Positions 1 through 6,304 of a stretch of DNA of 7,184 nt are shown piece by piece. Under the pieces are notes generated by a model. It was not told the DNA's origin and did no database searches. It saw only the letters and a program-made list of their open reading frames with translations. The stretch comes from Planctomycetaceae bacterium (GTDB lineage Bacteria > Planctomycetota > Planctomycetia > Pirellulales > Thermoguttaceae): the NCBI GenBank assembly GCA_031274045.1, contig JAISQS010000655.1:1-7184 (forward strand), in the 5' to 3' direction. Positions within the stretch are counted from its first letter, which is position 1. Every line of letters starts with the position of its first letter. Made by a program: the position numbers and the translations under genes.

Positions 1-615
1 ATACCTCGTAAGGGTAGCGGTTGTTATTCCGCCGCCTTGACGAAAGTATTCTTCAACGTTTTTTCGTGTTGCTACTCCAACGGGTAATTTCTTCAATGCC
101 TCTTGACATTCAGGAAGGTATTTCACAACATTACCTTTCCAAAACGGATATCCCTCGAAATTCTTTTCCGTTGTAATTGCAAGGTAGGGTTTGGAAATGG
201 ATTTGATGGTATCACTTTTTTGGTATTCTTTTTCATCAACGCGATTCCATTCAACATCAATTTTTATCAACGGCGAACTACGATGAACAAATGTTTGTTT
301 ATTCGTCTTGGTCAATCCGCTCGTTTCGCGGTAGCGTTTCAATAACGCCTCACGCGTACTCCCTTGTTTAATCTGCTCTGTTTCGCGGATAACAAGATAA
401 AGATCGCAGTTGAGTCTTTCTTCATTTTGCATCTTGGCAGGATATGGTTTTTTATAGGGATAATCGCCAAAATCCCGCGACTCAACATCTGCTATTGAGA
501 TTTTTTTCTGTCCGACATCTGTTGCAATGTCTGTTGCTATAGTTTTTCCTGTAAACATTGCCAATGCTCCTAAAACGGTCATAGTTACAACCAAATTTCG
601 TAAGTTCGTTTTCAT
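1..615 (-). CDS. Secreted protein of unknown function with an internal duplication (3' end outside window)
   Basis: An open frame of 205 codons runs from an ATG at 615-613 to the left edge with no stop, so the C-terminus is missing. The product begins with a likely Sec signal peptide: basic residues K2 and R6, a hydrophobic core at about residues 8-21 (LVVTMTVLGALAMF), and a possible cleavage site after A27 (TIA). The mature protein should be exported to the periplasm or beyond. Two segments resemble each other: about 48-104 and 152-201. Each has a YP-aromatic motif (YPY at 52-54, YPF at 156-158) followed by a TR-led helix ending in YRETSGLT (95-102) or YFRQGGGIT (190-198). The start is preceded by a weak AGAAAGA at 627-621. 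It lies 196 bases downstream of the kinase gene on the same strand. I do not recognise the family; that it is a real gene is well supported, its function is not. Confidence 0.75.
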   Translation of the reverse strand, partial: MKTNLRNLVVTMTVLGALAMFTGKTIATDIATDVGQKKISIADVESRDFGDYPYKKPYPAKMQNEERLNCDLYLVIRETEQIKQGSTREALLKRYRETSGLTKTNKQTFVHRSSPLIKIDVEWNRVDEKEYQKSDTIKSISKPYLAITTEKNFEGYPFWKGNVVKYLPECQEALKKLPVGVATRKNVEEYFRQGGGITTATLTRY

Positions 616-620
616 AATAA

Positions 621-682
621 TCTTTCTGTTAAATGTTTGTTAAATTGTTAAAATTTACCGTACAAAAAAGACCGCACGTCAA
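621..682 (-). promoter_or_regulatory. Possible promoter and three TTTAACA direct repeats upstream of the secreted-protein gene
   Basis: On the minus strand a TTGACG at 682-677 could be a -35 box. It is followed by an A/T-rich stretch (TAAATT at 657-652), but the spacing of about 19 bases is long for sigma-70. Three copies of TTTAACA (plus-strand TGTTAAA at 627-633, 638-644 and 646-652) sit between this and the start codon at 615, where a repressor or activator could bind. In such AT-rich DNA the repeats could be chance. Confidence 0.25.
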
Positions 683-811
683 AAAAACAACTCTGAATAA
701 TTACATTTTCAAAGTAAACAAGCAACATATTAAACTTGTAGTTTTTTACAACGTAACAGTCTTCACCAATAATACAACTGACTATTTTTATTTTTTCTGT
801 CGCAACTTATG

Positions 812-1681
812 TCATGTTAGGTCATCTTTTGTTTGTGTTTTTTTGAAAATTTTTGTTGTTTTTATTTTTTGTAGTAGTTCTGTGGTTGTTTTTGGGCGTT
901 CGTTTGCGTCTTTTGCCAACATGCTTTTTAGGATGTCGCTAAATTCTTTTGTTACGTTTTTATTTTTTAACGTTACCGGTGGCGGATTTGCGGTGAGGTG
1001 TTTTCGCAATAAATCGTTCATGTTGTCGCCGGAAAATGGCGGGCGTGTTGTGAGCATCTCAAAAAACGTACAACCAAGACTATAAATATCTACACTTGGC
1101 GATGGCAATTGACCGCGAATCTGTTCGGGGGCAATATAGGTTCCGGTACCTTGTGTTTGGATTTTTTTTGTAAAAAGTTTTGCAAGCCAACTCGGTTCGC
1201 GGCGGGCAAGTGCAAAATCAATCAACTTCAACGACCGCTTTTCTACATCAAATAAAAAATTATCAGGCTTGATGTCCCGATGCGTCCAACCTTGCGAATG
1301 CAGATAGACAAGCGATTCCGCCATGTCTGAAAACAGTTGCGGCAGATACTCGCAATATTGAGCGTAACCGCGATTTATCAATGCTTTCAAATTCGGCGCA
1401 GCGAACCACTCCATCACCAAATACGGAACTTCACGTTGCCAACCGAACTCAATAATCTTGATCAATTTCGGATGTGACAACTTAACCGCAACCTCATATT
1501 CCCACTTGAGAATTTTGATTTGATCCGTCTTGAGATCAACTCTATCAACCAACGTTTTTATGCAGACAAAAAAACGGCGGCGGTCATTGTATGCTTGCCA
1601 AAGTTGGCTTGATTGTCCGGTATTGACAAGATTCAAAAGACGGTAATCGCCAAAATAATCAATTGATAAATTTCCAGACAT
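812..1681 (-). CDS. Hanks-type serine/threonine protein kinase, compact and cytoplasmic
   Basis: The 289-residue product is essentially one kinase domain, which transfers ATP phosphate to Ser/Thr of protein targets. Visible landmarks in order: a degenerate glycine loop (NTGQSSQLW, 20-28), the ATP-binding lysine in CIK (K42), the likely helix-C glutamate E61, the catalytic loop HRDIKPDN (134-141, D136 and N141), a metal-binding DFA in place of DFG (155-157), GTGTYIAPE (178-186), DIYSLG (198-203) and the late arginine R262 in ERP. No transmembrane helix, PASTA, WD40 or other sensor domain follows; the protein ends in a short basic, Thr/Lys-rich tail (about 274-289). Thus it is a soluble kinase, unlike the long membrane-anchored kinases common in planctomycetes. 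The ATG at 1681 has a weak upstream GGA. The catalytic residues are all present, so activity is expected despite the altered glycine loop and DFA. Substrate unknown. Confidence 0.93.
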   Translation of the reverse strand: MSGNLSIDYFGDYRLLNLVNTGQSSQLWQAYNDRRRFFVCIKTLVDRVDLKTDQIKILKWEYEVAVKLSHPKLIKIIEFGWQREVPYLVMEWFAAPNLKALINRGYAQYCEYLPQLFSDMAESLVYLHSQGWTHRDIKPDNFLFDVEKRSLKLIDFALARREPSWLAKLFTKKIQTQGTGTYIAPEQIRGQLPSPSVDIYSLGCTFFEMLTTRPPFSGDNMNDLLRKHLTANPPPVTLKNKNVTKEFSDILKSMLAKDANERPKTTTELLQKIKTTKIFKKTQTKDDLT

Positions 1682-1733
1682 GATTTTTCCAACTTGATTT
1701 TAAGGTTACTTGAGCTTGATATATTTTGTCTGT

Positions 1734-1760
1734 TTTCGCGAAATTTTCGTAACACGTGTT
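1734..1760. promoter_or_regulatory. Two perfect 10-base palindromes upstream of the kinase gene
   Basis: TTTCGCGAAA (1734-1743) and AACACGTGTT (1751-1760) are both perfect palindromes with centres 17 bases apart. They lie 53-79 bases before the kinase start codon. On the minus strand an AT-rich ATATATC (1725-1719) just downstream could serve as a -10 region. The arrangement suits dimeric repressor or activator sites, but no protein is identified and the promoter assignment is inference. Confidence 0.3.
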
Positions 1761-1792
1761 GTTGAATTATCGTAATAAATGAAGCCGTTCGT

Positions 1793-1822
1793 GTGATTAT
1801 TTTCAACGTGATCATTTTCAAC
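1793..1822. repeat. 15-base tandem duplication (two copies)
   Basis: GTGATTATTTTCAAC (1793-1807) is followed directly by GTGATCATTTTCAAC (1808-1822), one mismatch. The second copy overlaps the left arm of the large inverted repeat at 1815-1892, so one stem end is duplicated next to the stem. This looks like a replication-slippage product beside a hairpin. Confidence 0.7.
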
Positions 1823-1892
1823 ACGGAAATAACCGAAAGGCGGAAAGGACTGAAATTCGTGTTTGGCGTTTTCGGTATTTCCGTGTTGAAAA
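1815..1892. repeat. Inverted repeat with 24-base arms between thioesterase and kinase genes
   Basis: The left arm (1815-1838, beginning TTTTCAACACGGAAAT) and right arm (1869-1892, ending ATTTCCGTGTTGAAAA) are complementary apart from one inserted A in the left arm and one end base. A 30-base loop separates them. It begins 32 bases past the thioesterase stop on that gene's transcript and could act as an mRNA 3' stabiliser or weak terminator. Neither side has the T-run of a classic intrinsic terminator. The CGTGTT core also occurs in the palindrome at 1751-1760. Confidence 0.85.
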
Positions 1893-1924
1893 ATAGTCAA
1901 TTGAAGAATTTTTTGGTATAGATT

Positions 1925-2335
1925 TTATTTTTGTTGTCTTCTTACGAAGACGCGTCCGTTGAATTTTGCGATTAGGTCATTTGTATCGTTTTTGATTTCG
2001 ACTTCGTAGTATGCTAATGATTTTGATTTGGCGACTTCTTTGGCTTCGCCGTAAATTTTGCCTGATGTCACCGGTTTCAAGTATGCGATATTGCATTCGA
2101 TTGCGACTAACGTATCGTTGTGACCGACGTGACTTGCAACAGCCAAAGCGAAATCGGCAAGCGTAAAAATAACACCGCCTTGTGTGATGCCGACGGCGTT
2201 GTGGTGACGCGGCTCAATATCAAGAACCGTCCGCGCATAACCCGGAGACGCATCAACAATATCTATCCCGACAACCTGCGTCGCAAAATGATCTTTCTTG
2301 AAAAGTTCAAGCCATTGATTATATTTGTTATCCAT
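1925..2335 (-). CDS. PaaI-type hotdog-fold acyl-CoA thioesterase
   Basis: The 136-residue protein has the length and order of a single hotdog domain of the PaaI/YbgC-like thioesterases, which hydrolyse acyl- or aryl-CoA thioesters in the cytoplasm, usually as a tetramer. The signature is NAVGITQGGVIFTLAD at 46-61: N46, G49, GG53-54 and the acidic residue D61 on the hotdog helix. This is followed by A(x)AS and the strand VAIECNIAYLKPV (77-89), the usual 'N-I-x-Y-L-K-P' segment. Most relatives have HGG where this has QGG (Q52). Nothing nearby suggests a phenylacetate pathway, so the substrate is open and the symbol paaI is not justified. The start is the ATG at 2335; no clear Shine-Dalgarno sequence precedes it. 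The gene is divergent to the giant membrane protein gene. Codon choice changes strongly from the 5' to the 3' half (see findings). Confidence 0.9.
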   Translation of the reverse strand: MDNKYNQWLELFKKDHFATQVVGIDIVDASPGYARTVLDIEPRHHNAVGITQGGVIFTLADFALAVASHVGHNDTLVAIECNIAYLKPVTSGKIYGEAKEVAKSKSLAYYEVEIKNDTNDLIAKFNGRVFVRRQQK

Positions 2336-2464
2336 AATGATTTTTTTGGTCGATTCAATACCTGTTCGATATTGAGTTGCTTACAATTGAAATTTTGATC
2401 GCGTTCGCCGGCTGCATGCTGACGAAATTCGCTGTGTGTATTAACCGCTAACCCGAATAAAAAA
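2336..2464. promoter_or_regulatory. Divergent intergenic spacer, presumably holding two promoters
   Basis: These 129 bases must carry the starts of transcription for both the thioesterase (minus) and the giant membrane protein (plus). I see no convincing -35/-10 pair in either direction. A small inverted repeat, TCAATA (2355-2360) and TATTGA (2370-2375) with 9 bases between, is the only possible operator. Neither gene has a visible Shine-Dalgarno sequence; the plus-strand start follows an A-rich run. Confidence 0.3.
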
Positions 2465-5400
2465 ATGAGTACTCAAACTGTAAACGATTTGTTTGATAAG
2501 ACTATTGAGGAGCGTATTGAGGAGACGCGTCGTCTTTTGTTTAAGACTGATTTTTGGTTATCGATATTATTTTTATTGGTGATTGTTTTTGGGGGGTTAT
2601 TTTTAGCGATTGTGGCGGATCATTGGTTTTTTTCTGATGGTTTGAGTGTGACGGTTCGTTGTGTTATTTTCTTGGTGTTGTCTGCTGTTGTTGTTCTTTT
2701 TGTTTATCGGCGGATTGTACCTTTATTCTTATATCCGATCAATCCTGTCTATGCGGCGCAGATATTGGAGAGTGGTTCTTCGTCGATGAAGAACGCGATT
2801 GTGAATTGGATAACGCTTAAGCGGGAGCGTGTTGAGCGTGGTCGGGTTGCGGCGGACAAATTGAGTGAGCGAATGCTGGAGGGCGTGGCAAGTTCGGCGG
2901 CAGAAAATATTCGCCAAATAAACTCTGAACGAATTATTGACACGGGCGGAGTCATGTTTTACGCGGTTATACTTGGAATTATCGTTACGATAATGATACT
3001 CTACACGTTCTTCTCGCCGAAGAATCCAATGCAATCTTTTGCCCGAATTATGTTGCCGTTTGTATCGATTGAGCCGCCGAAGTCGGTGCATTTTTATGAT
3101 ATTGAGCCGCGTGATATGCTTGTGTTGCAGGGGGAGCGTTTGACTGTTTCGGTTCGGGTTGTGGGCAAGAGCAAAGAGCCGGTCTATCTATTTTTCTCAA
3201 CTGACGACGGACGAGCTGTCAAACAAGCCGTACCAATGACACGCCTAAACGAGAACGCAAATAACAACAGAACATGGGGACGAGGCGAAGGAATCAGATA
3301 CGAAACTCCGTTCCCGCCGGGTTCGCAAGGGTTCATTTGCGGAGTAGATTACTGGATACAACAAGGCGACAGCAAAAGTAACACACACAGAATAGAAGTA
3401 AGACCTGTTGCAACTCTCGAAATCGAATCATTAACGTACAAATATCCGGATTACACCGGTTTGGCGGATGAAGTTGTTACGAAAAGCGGTGATATTCGCG
3501 CGATTGGCGGAACGGAGGTTAAAGTAACGGCAAAAAGCACAATGCCGCTGACAAAAGCCGAAATTATCTACGAAAATATTACACAAAACACGTCCGACTT
3601 GAAACAAATACCAATGCGAATCAACAACGATAACGCCGCGTCTGCCGCAGCGGATATCTTGCTAAAATACAAAAAAAATAATAACAACGACGAAAATATC
3701 AGCAACTTCACAATCAGCGCAATTGATTTAGACGGATTCAAAAGCAGACGAAGCGGATCGTTCAGACAAGAAGTTTTGCAAGATATGCCGCCGGTAATCC
3801 AATGGAGTGATACGTCAACGATGTTGAAAGAAACTGCACAATTAGATCTGCTGGTAAATAGTTCAATTGAAATCGCCGTGCAAGCGGAAGACCCGGATTT
3901 TGCTCTGCGGTATCTGCGAATAAAATTCAAAGTAACAGGAAAATCGAAACAACAAATTCCAACAAAAGAACTCCTACAATCACCGGCAAACGGCACAACA
4001 GAACACAAAGGACAAATTCGCAAGTCAACAATGTTCACAACAAATCGGCTTGCAGTCGGCGATGTAGTTGAGATGTGGGGCGAAGCCGTAGATACAAAAC
4101 TGCCGGAACCAAACATAACAGAAACAAGAAAAATAAACATAAGAATCATCGAACAACAAAACGAACAAAAAGAGCAAAAACAAAACGAGACAAAACCAAA
4201 AAATAACACACCCGATAAAACAAAACCAGAAAATAAAGACCCCGAAAAACAAAAAAAGGAAATCGACAAAAACGAACAGAATAAACCAAAAGATCAAAAA
4301 GGTGAACCAAGTAAATCAGACCAACAAAACGGCGACAAAACAGACTCCAAAAATCCCGCAAGCAAGGAAATTGATAAAGAAAAAAAGCAAACAGAAAACA
4401 ATACCGACCAAGACGAGAATGAAAATTTAACAGACAAAAACGATACGAAAAACTCTCCAGATAACGATGATAAACAAATTGACAACAAAAACAAAAATAA
4501 TAATGAAAATCAAAGCGGCAATCAAAATCAAAATCAAAATCAAAATCCAAATGGAAACAATAACGATAACGGCAATAACAATGACAAACAGCAAACAAAC
4601 AACAACGAAGAGAACCCAAAGAATAACAACAGCGAATCAAAAAATAACACCACAAAAAAGCCTATTGATCCGGAGACACAAAGCGGCGACGCAATGGAAA
4701 AAATTGTCGAACAGATGAAAAAAGAAAATTGGCAACAAAAATCTGACCCCGAAAAACAAGAGCAACAAAATAAAAACAAACCGGACGAAAATAAAACACC
4801 AGACAAAAAAGGCGAACCGAATCCAAACGAGACCAAAAAAGAAAATTCAAACAACAACGAAAAAGGCGAAGGCAACAACAAACAAAACAAACAAGGAACG
4901 AGCGAAGGTAAAGGAAACGAAGCAAGCAAAAAACCGGATGACAAAAATTCAAATGATGGCGCAGGCAAAAACGACAATAAACAAAACGAACAAGGAACAA
5001 ACGAAGGTAAAGGAAACGAAGCAGGCAACAAACCGGATGACAAAAATTCAAATGATGCCGCCAGCAAAAACGACAATAAACAAAACGAACAAGGAACAAG
5101 CGAAGGTAAAGGAAACGAAGCGAACAAAAAACCGGATGACAAAAAACAAAATAAAAATGGGGGAGAAAATAATGACAACCCCGAACGTAAGAAACAAAAC
5201 GAAAATCAAACCAACCCATCCGATCCAAAAAACGGAAAACAAGATACAAATAAAAACAACGATATAACCAATGAAAAAGTCGACAAAACAGAAGTTGACC
5301 CAAATGATAGAACGGATCGAACTCGTGAAGATTTTAAACCGGATGCAACCGATAAAGTTCGCAGTCAAGGAAACGACGCGTCAAATCCAAAAGATACCGA

Positions 5401-6304
5401 TTTGAAAAGACAAGATTTGGACACTCAAAAAAAATCAGAAAATAAGACCACAAAACCACCGACAAAAACTGAAGATAAATTGCCGAATGATAAATTTGAC
5501 AACAAAACCGACAACAAAAAAAGTAACACCCAAGATAACGAGCAACAAAAAGGATCAGGACAAGAAAAATCAGATCAAAAAGGCTCCGATAAAAAGGGAG
5601 CAGATCAGAAAACAGATCAAAAAGGAGCAGATCAGAAGGGAGCAGGACAAAAGGGAGCAGATCAAAAAGGTGCAGGACAAAAAGGAGCAGGGCAAAAGGG
5701 AGCGGATCAGGAAGGTGCAGGACAAAAAGGCTCGGAGTCAAAAGCCGAATCGGGCGAAGGCGGCAGTTCATCTTCCGATGCTTCCGGTGACGGTCAGGAT
5801 TCTTCAGACCAATCGCCCTCAAAAACCAAAAAACCAAACGATAACAGCGGTAAATCAAAAGGCAACGCAGGCGGCAGTACCGGTAACAATGGAGTTGGTG
5901 CGAGTGATGGTTCGATTGAGGCGGACGCGGCGCGGCGTGAGTTTTCGGAGCGTAATGTTAATCTTGCGCTTGATTATTTGCGGGATCAGTTGGACAAGGG
6001 GAAGCCGAATGATGAGTTGTTGCGGGAGTTAGGTTGGACGGAGAGTCAACTGCGCCAATTTTACGACAAATGGAAATCAATGTCCGAGAGTGCAAAAAAA
6101 GAAAACGCTCCGCCAAAATTAGTAGGTGAATGGAACGAGGCGTTGAAGAGTTTTAATTTGCGACCAAGCACGAAATCCCCAAAATTACGCGAAAACAAAA
6201 CCAACTTAACAGACAAAACACAAAAATCACAATCCCAAAATCTAGCCCCCCCAAAACAATTGCAAAAAAAATTCCAACATTACACCGAAGGCATAGGAGA
6301 ATAA
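2465..6304 (+). CDS. Giant membrane-anchored protein with DUF4175-like beta domains and a long disordered linker
   Basis: Product of 1279 residues. Helices at about 31-51, 64-85 and 162-183 with basic inside loops predict a cytosolic N-terminus and segment 86-160, and everything after 184 outside the membrane. Residues 200-315, 316-425 and 440-562 look like beta domains: EPRDMLVLQGERLTVSVRV (214-232), YKYPDYTG (325-332), GDIRAIGGTEVKVTA (342-356) and a later AEDPDFALRYLRIKF stretch. Residues 565-1150 are low-complexity K/N/Q/D/E/G with tandem repeats. A helical conserved domain closes the protein: ARREFSERNVNLALDYL (1156-1172), ELLRELGWTESQLRQFYDKW (1184-1203). From memory, planctomycetes carry similar proteins near MoxR ATPase, DUF58 and von Willebrand-A genes; none is here, though the window is small. 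Role unknown; scaffolding across the periplasm is a guess. ATG at 2465 is the only sensible start: an in-frame TGA lies at 2420 and no start lies between. Confidence 0.93.
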   Translation: MSTQTVNDLFDKTIEERIEETRRLLFKTDFWLSILFLLVIVFGGLFLAIVADHWFFSDGLSVTVRCVIFLVLSAVVVLFVYRRIVPLFLYPINPVYAAQILESGSSSMKNAIVNWITLKRERVERGRVAADKLSERMLEGVASSAAENIRQINSERIIDTGGVMFYAVILGIIVTIMILYTFFSPKNPMQSFARIMLPFVSIEPPKSVHFYDIEPRDMLVLQGERLTVSVRVVGKSKEPVYLFFSTDDGRAVKQAVPMTRLNENANNNRTWGRGEGIRYETPFPPGSQGFICGVDYWIQQGDSKSNTHRIEVRPVATLEIESLTYKYPDYTGLADEVVTKSGDIRAIGGTEVKVTAKSTMPLTKAEIIYENITQNTSDLKQIPMRINNDNAASAAADILLKYKKNNNNDENISNFTISAIDLDGFKSRRSGSFRQEVLQDMPPVIQWSDTSTMLKETAQLDLLVNSSIEIAVQAEDPDFALRYLRIKFKVTGKSKQQIPTKELLQSPANGTTEHKGQIRKSTMFTTNRLAVGDVVEMWGEAVDTKLPEPNITETRKINIRIIEQQNEQKEQKQNETKPKNNTPDKTKPENKDPEKQKKEIDKNEQNKPKDQKGEPSKSDQQNGDKTDSKNPASKEIDKEKKQTENNTDQDENENLTDKNDTKNSPDNDDKQIDNKNKNNNENQSGNQNQNQNQNPNGNNNDNGNNNDKQQTNNNEENPKNNNSESKNNTTKKPIDPETQSGDAMEKIVEQMKKENWQQKSDPEKQEQQNKNKPDENKTPDKKGEPNPNETKKENSNNNEKGEGNNKQNKQGTSEGKGNEASKKPDDKNSNDGAGKNDNKQNEQGTNEGKGNEAGNKPDDKNSNDAASKNDNKQNEQGTSEGKGNEANKKPDDKKQNKNGGENNDNPERKKQNENQTNPSDPKNGKQDTNKNNDITNEKVDKTEVDPNDRTDRTREDFKPDATDKVRSQGNDASNPKDTDLKRQDLDTQKKSENKTTKPPTKTEDKLPNDKFDNKTDNKKSNTQDNEQQKGSGQEKSDQKGSDKKGADQKTDQKGADQKGAGQKGADQKGAGQKGAGQKGADQEGAGQKGSESKAESGEGGSSSSDASGDGQDSSDQSPSKTKKPNDNSGKSKGNAGGSTGNNGVGASDGSIEADAARREFSERNVNLALDYLRDQLDKGKPNDELLRELGWTESQLRQFYDKWKSMSESAKKENAPPKLVGEWNEALKSFNLRPSTKSPKLRENKTNLTDKTQKSQSQNLAPPKQLQKKFQHYTEGIGE
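4520..4546 (+). repeat. Hexanucleotide tandem repeat AATCAA encoding Asn-Gln
   Basis: Four and a half copies of AATCAA, giving the peptide NQNQNQNQN (residues 686-694) in the disordered linker. Perfect at DNA level, so prone to length change by slippage in steps that keep the frame. Confidence 0.85.
4880..5176 (+). repeat. Three tandem 99-base repeats (33 residues each) in the linker
   Basis: Units begin at 4880, 4979 and 5078, encoding residues 806-838, 839-871 and 872-904. Each starts KQN(K/E)QGT(S/N)EGKGNEA and continues through KPDDK. The first 20 or so codons are nearly identical at DNA level between units; the last third of unit 3 has diverged. The period is a multiple of three, so gain or loss of a unit keeps the frame. 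This indicates duplication by recombination rather than simple drift of composition. Confidence 0.9.
5570..5734 (+). repeat. 15-base tandem repeat encoding QKGA(D/G) pentapeptides
   Basis: About ten units with the pattern DQKGA or GQKGA at residues 1036-1090, DNA unit close to GGAGCAGATCAAAAA. One unit is four residues long (DQKT, 1047-1050), one begins SDKKG, and one has E for K (DQEGA, 1081-1085). DQ and GQ forms alternate irregularly. The peptide is lysine-rich and flexible and lies just before the conserved C-terminal domain. A spacer or surface-binding role is guesswork. Confidence 0.9.

Noticed and set aside
103..345. 80-codon plus-strand open frame opposite the secreted-protein gene
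   Set aside because: Antisense to a continuous frame with a good signal peptide; no features of its own.
633..1085. 150-codon plus-strand open frame opposite the kinase C-terminus
   Set aside because: It lies antisense to the clear kinase gene, is F/V/C-rich as expected from the complement of A/C-rich codons, and has no recognisable domain.
4880..5176. CRISPR array
   Set aside because: The repeats are adjacent with no unique spacers and lie in frame inside a coding gene.
3568..5858. Several long minus-strand open frames of 66-233 codons and plus-strand shifted frames opposite or within the linker
   Set aside because: The coding strand is T-poor and A-rich, so stops are rare on the other strand. 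The products are F/L/C/S-rich low-complexity mirror images without start signals.
2465..6304. Eukaryotic or malaria-like origin suggested by the N/K-rich linker
   Set aside because: The neighbours are bacterial (rpsL, PaaI-type thioesterase, Hanks-type kinase) and the low-complexity linker alone is not evidence of relationship.
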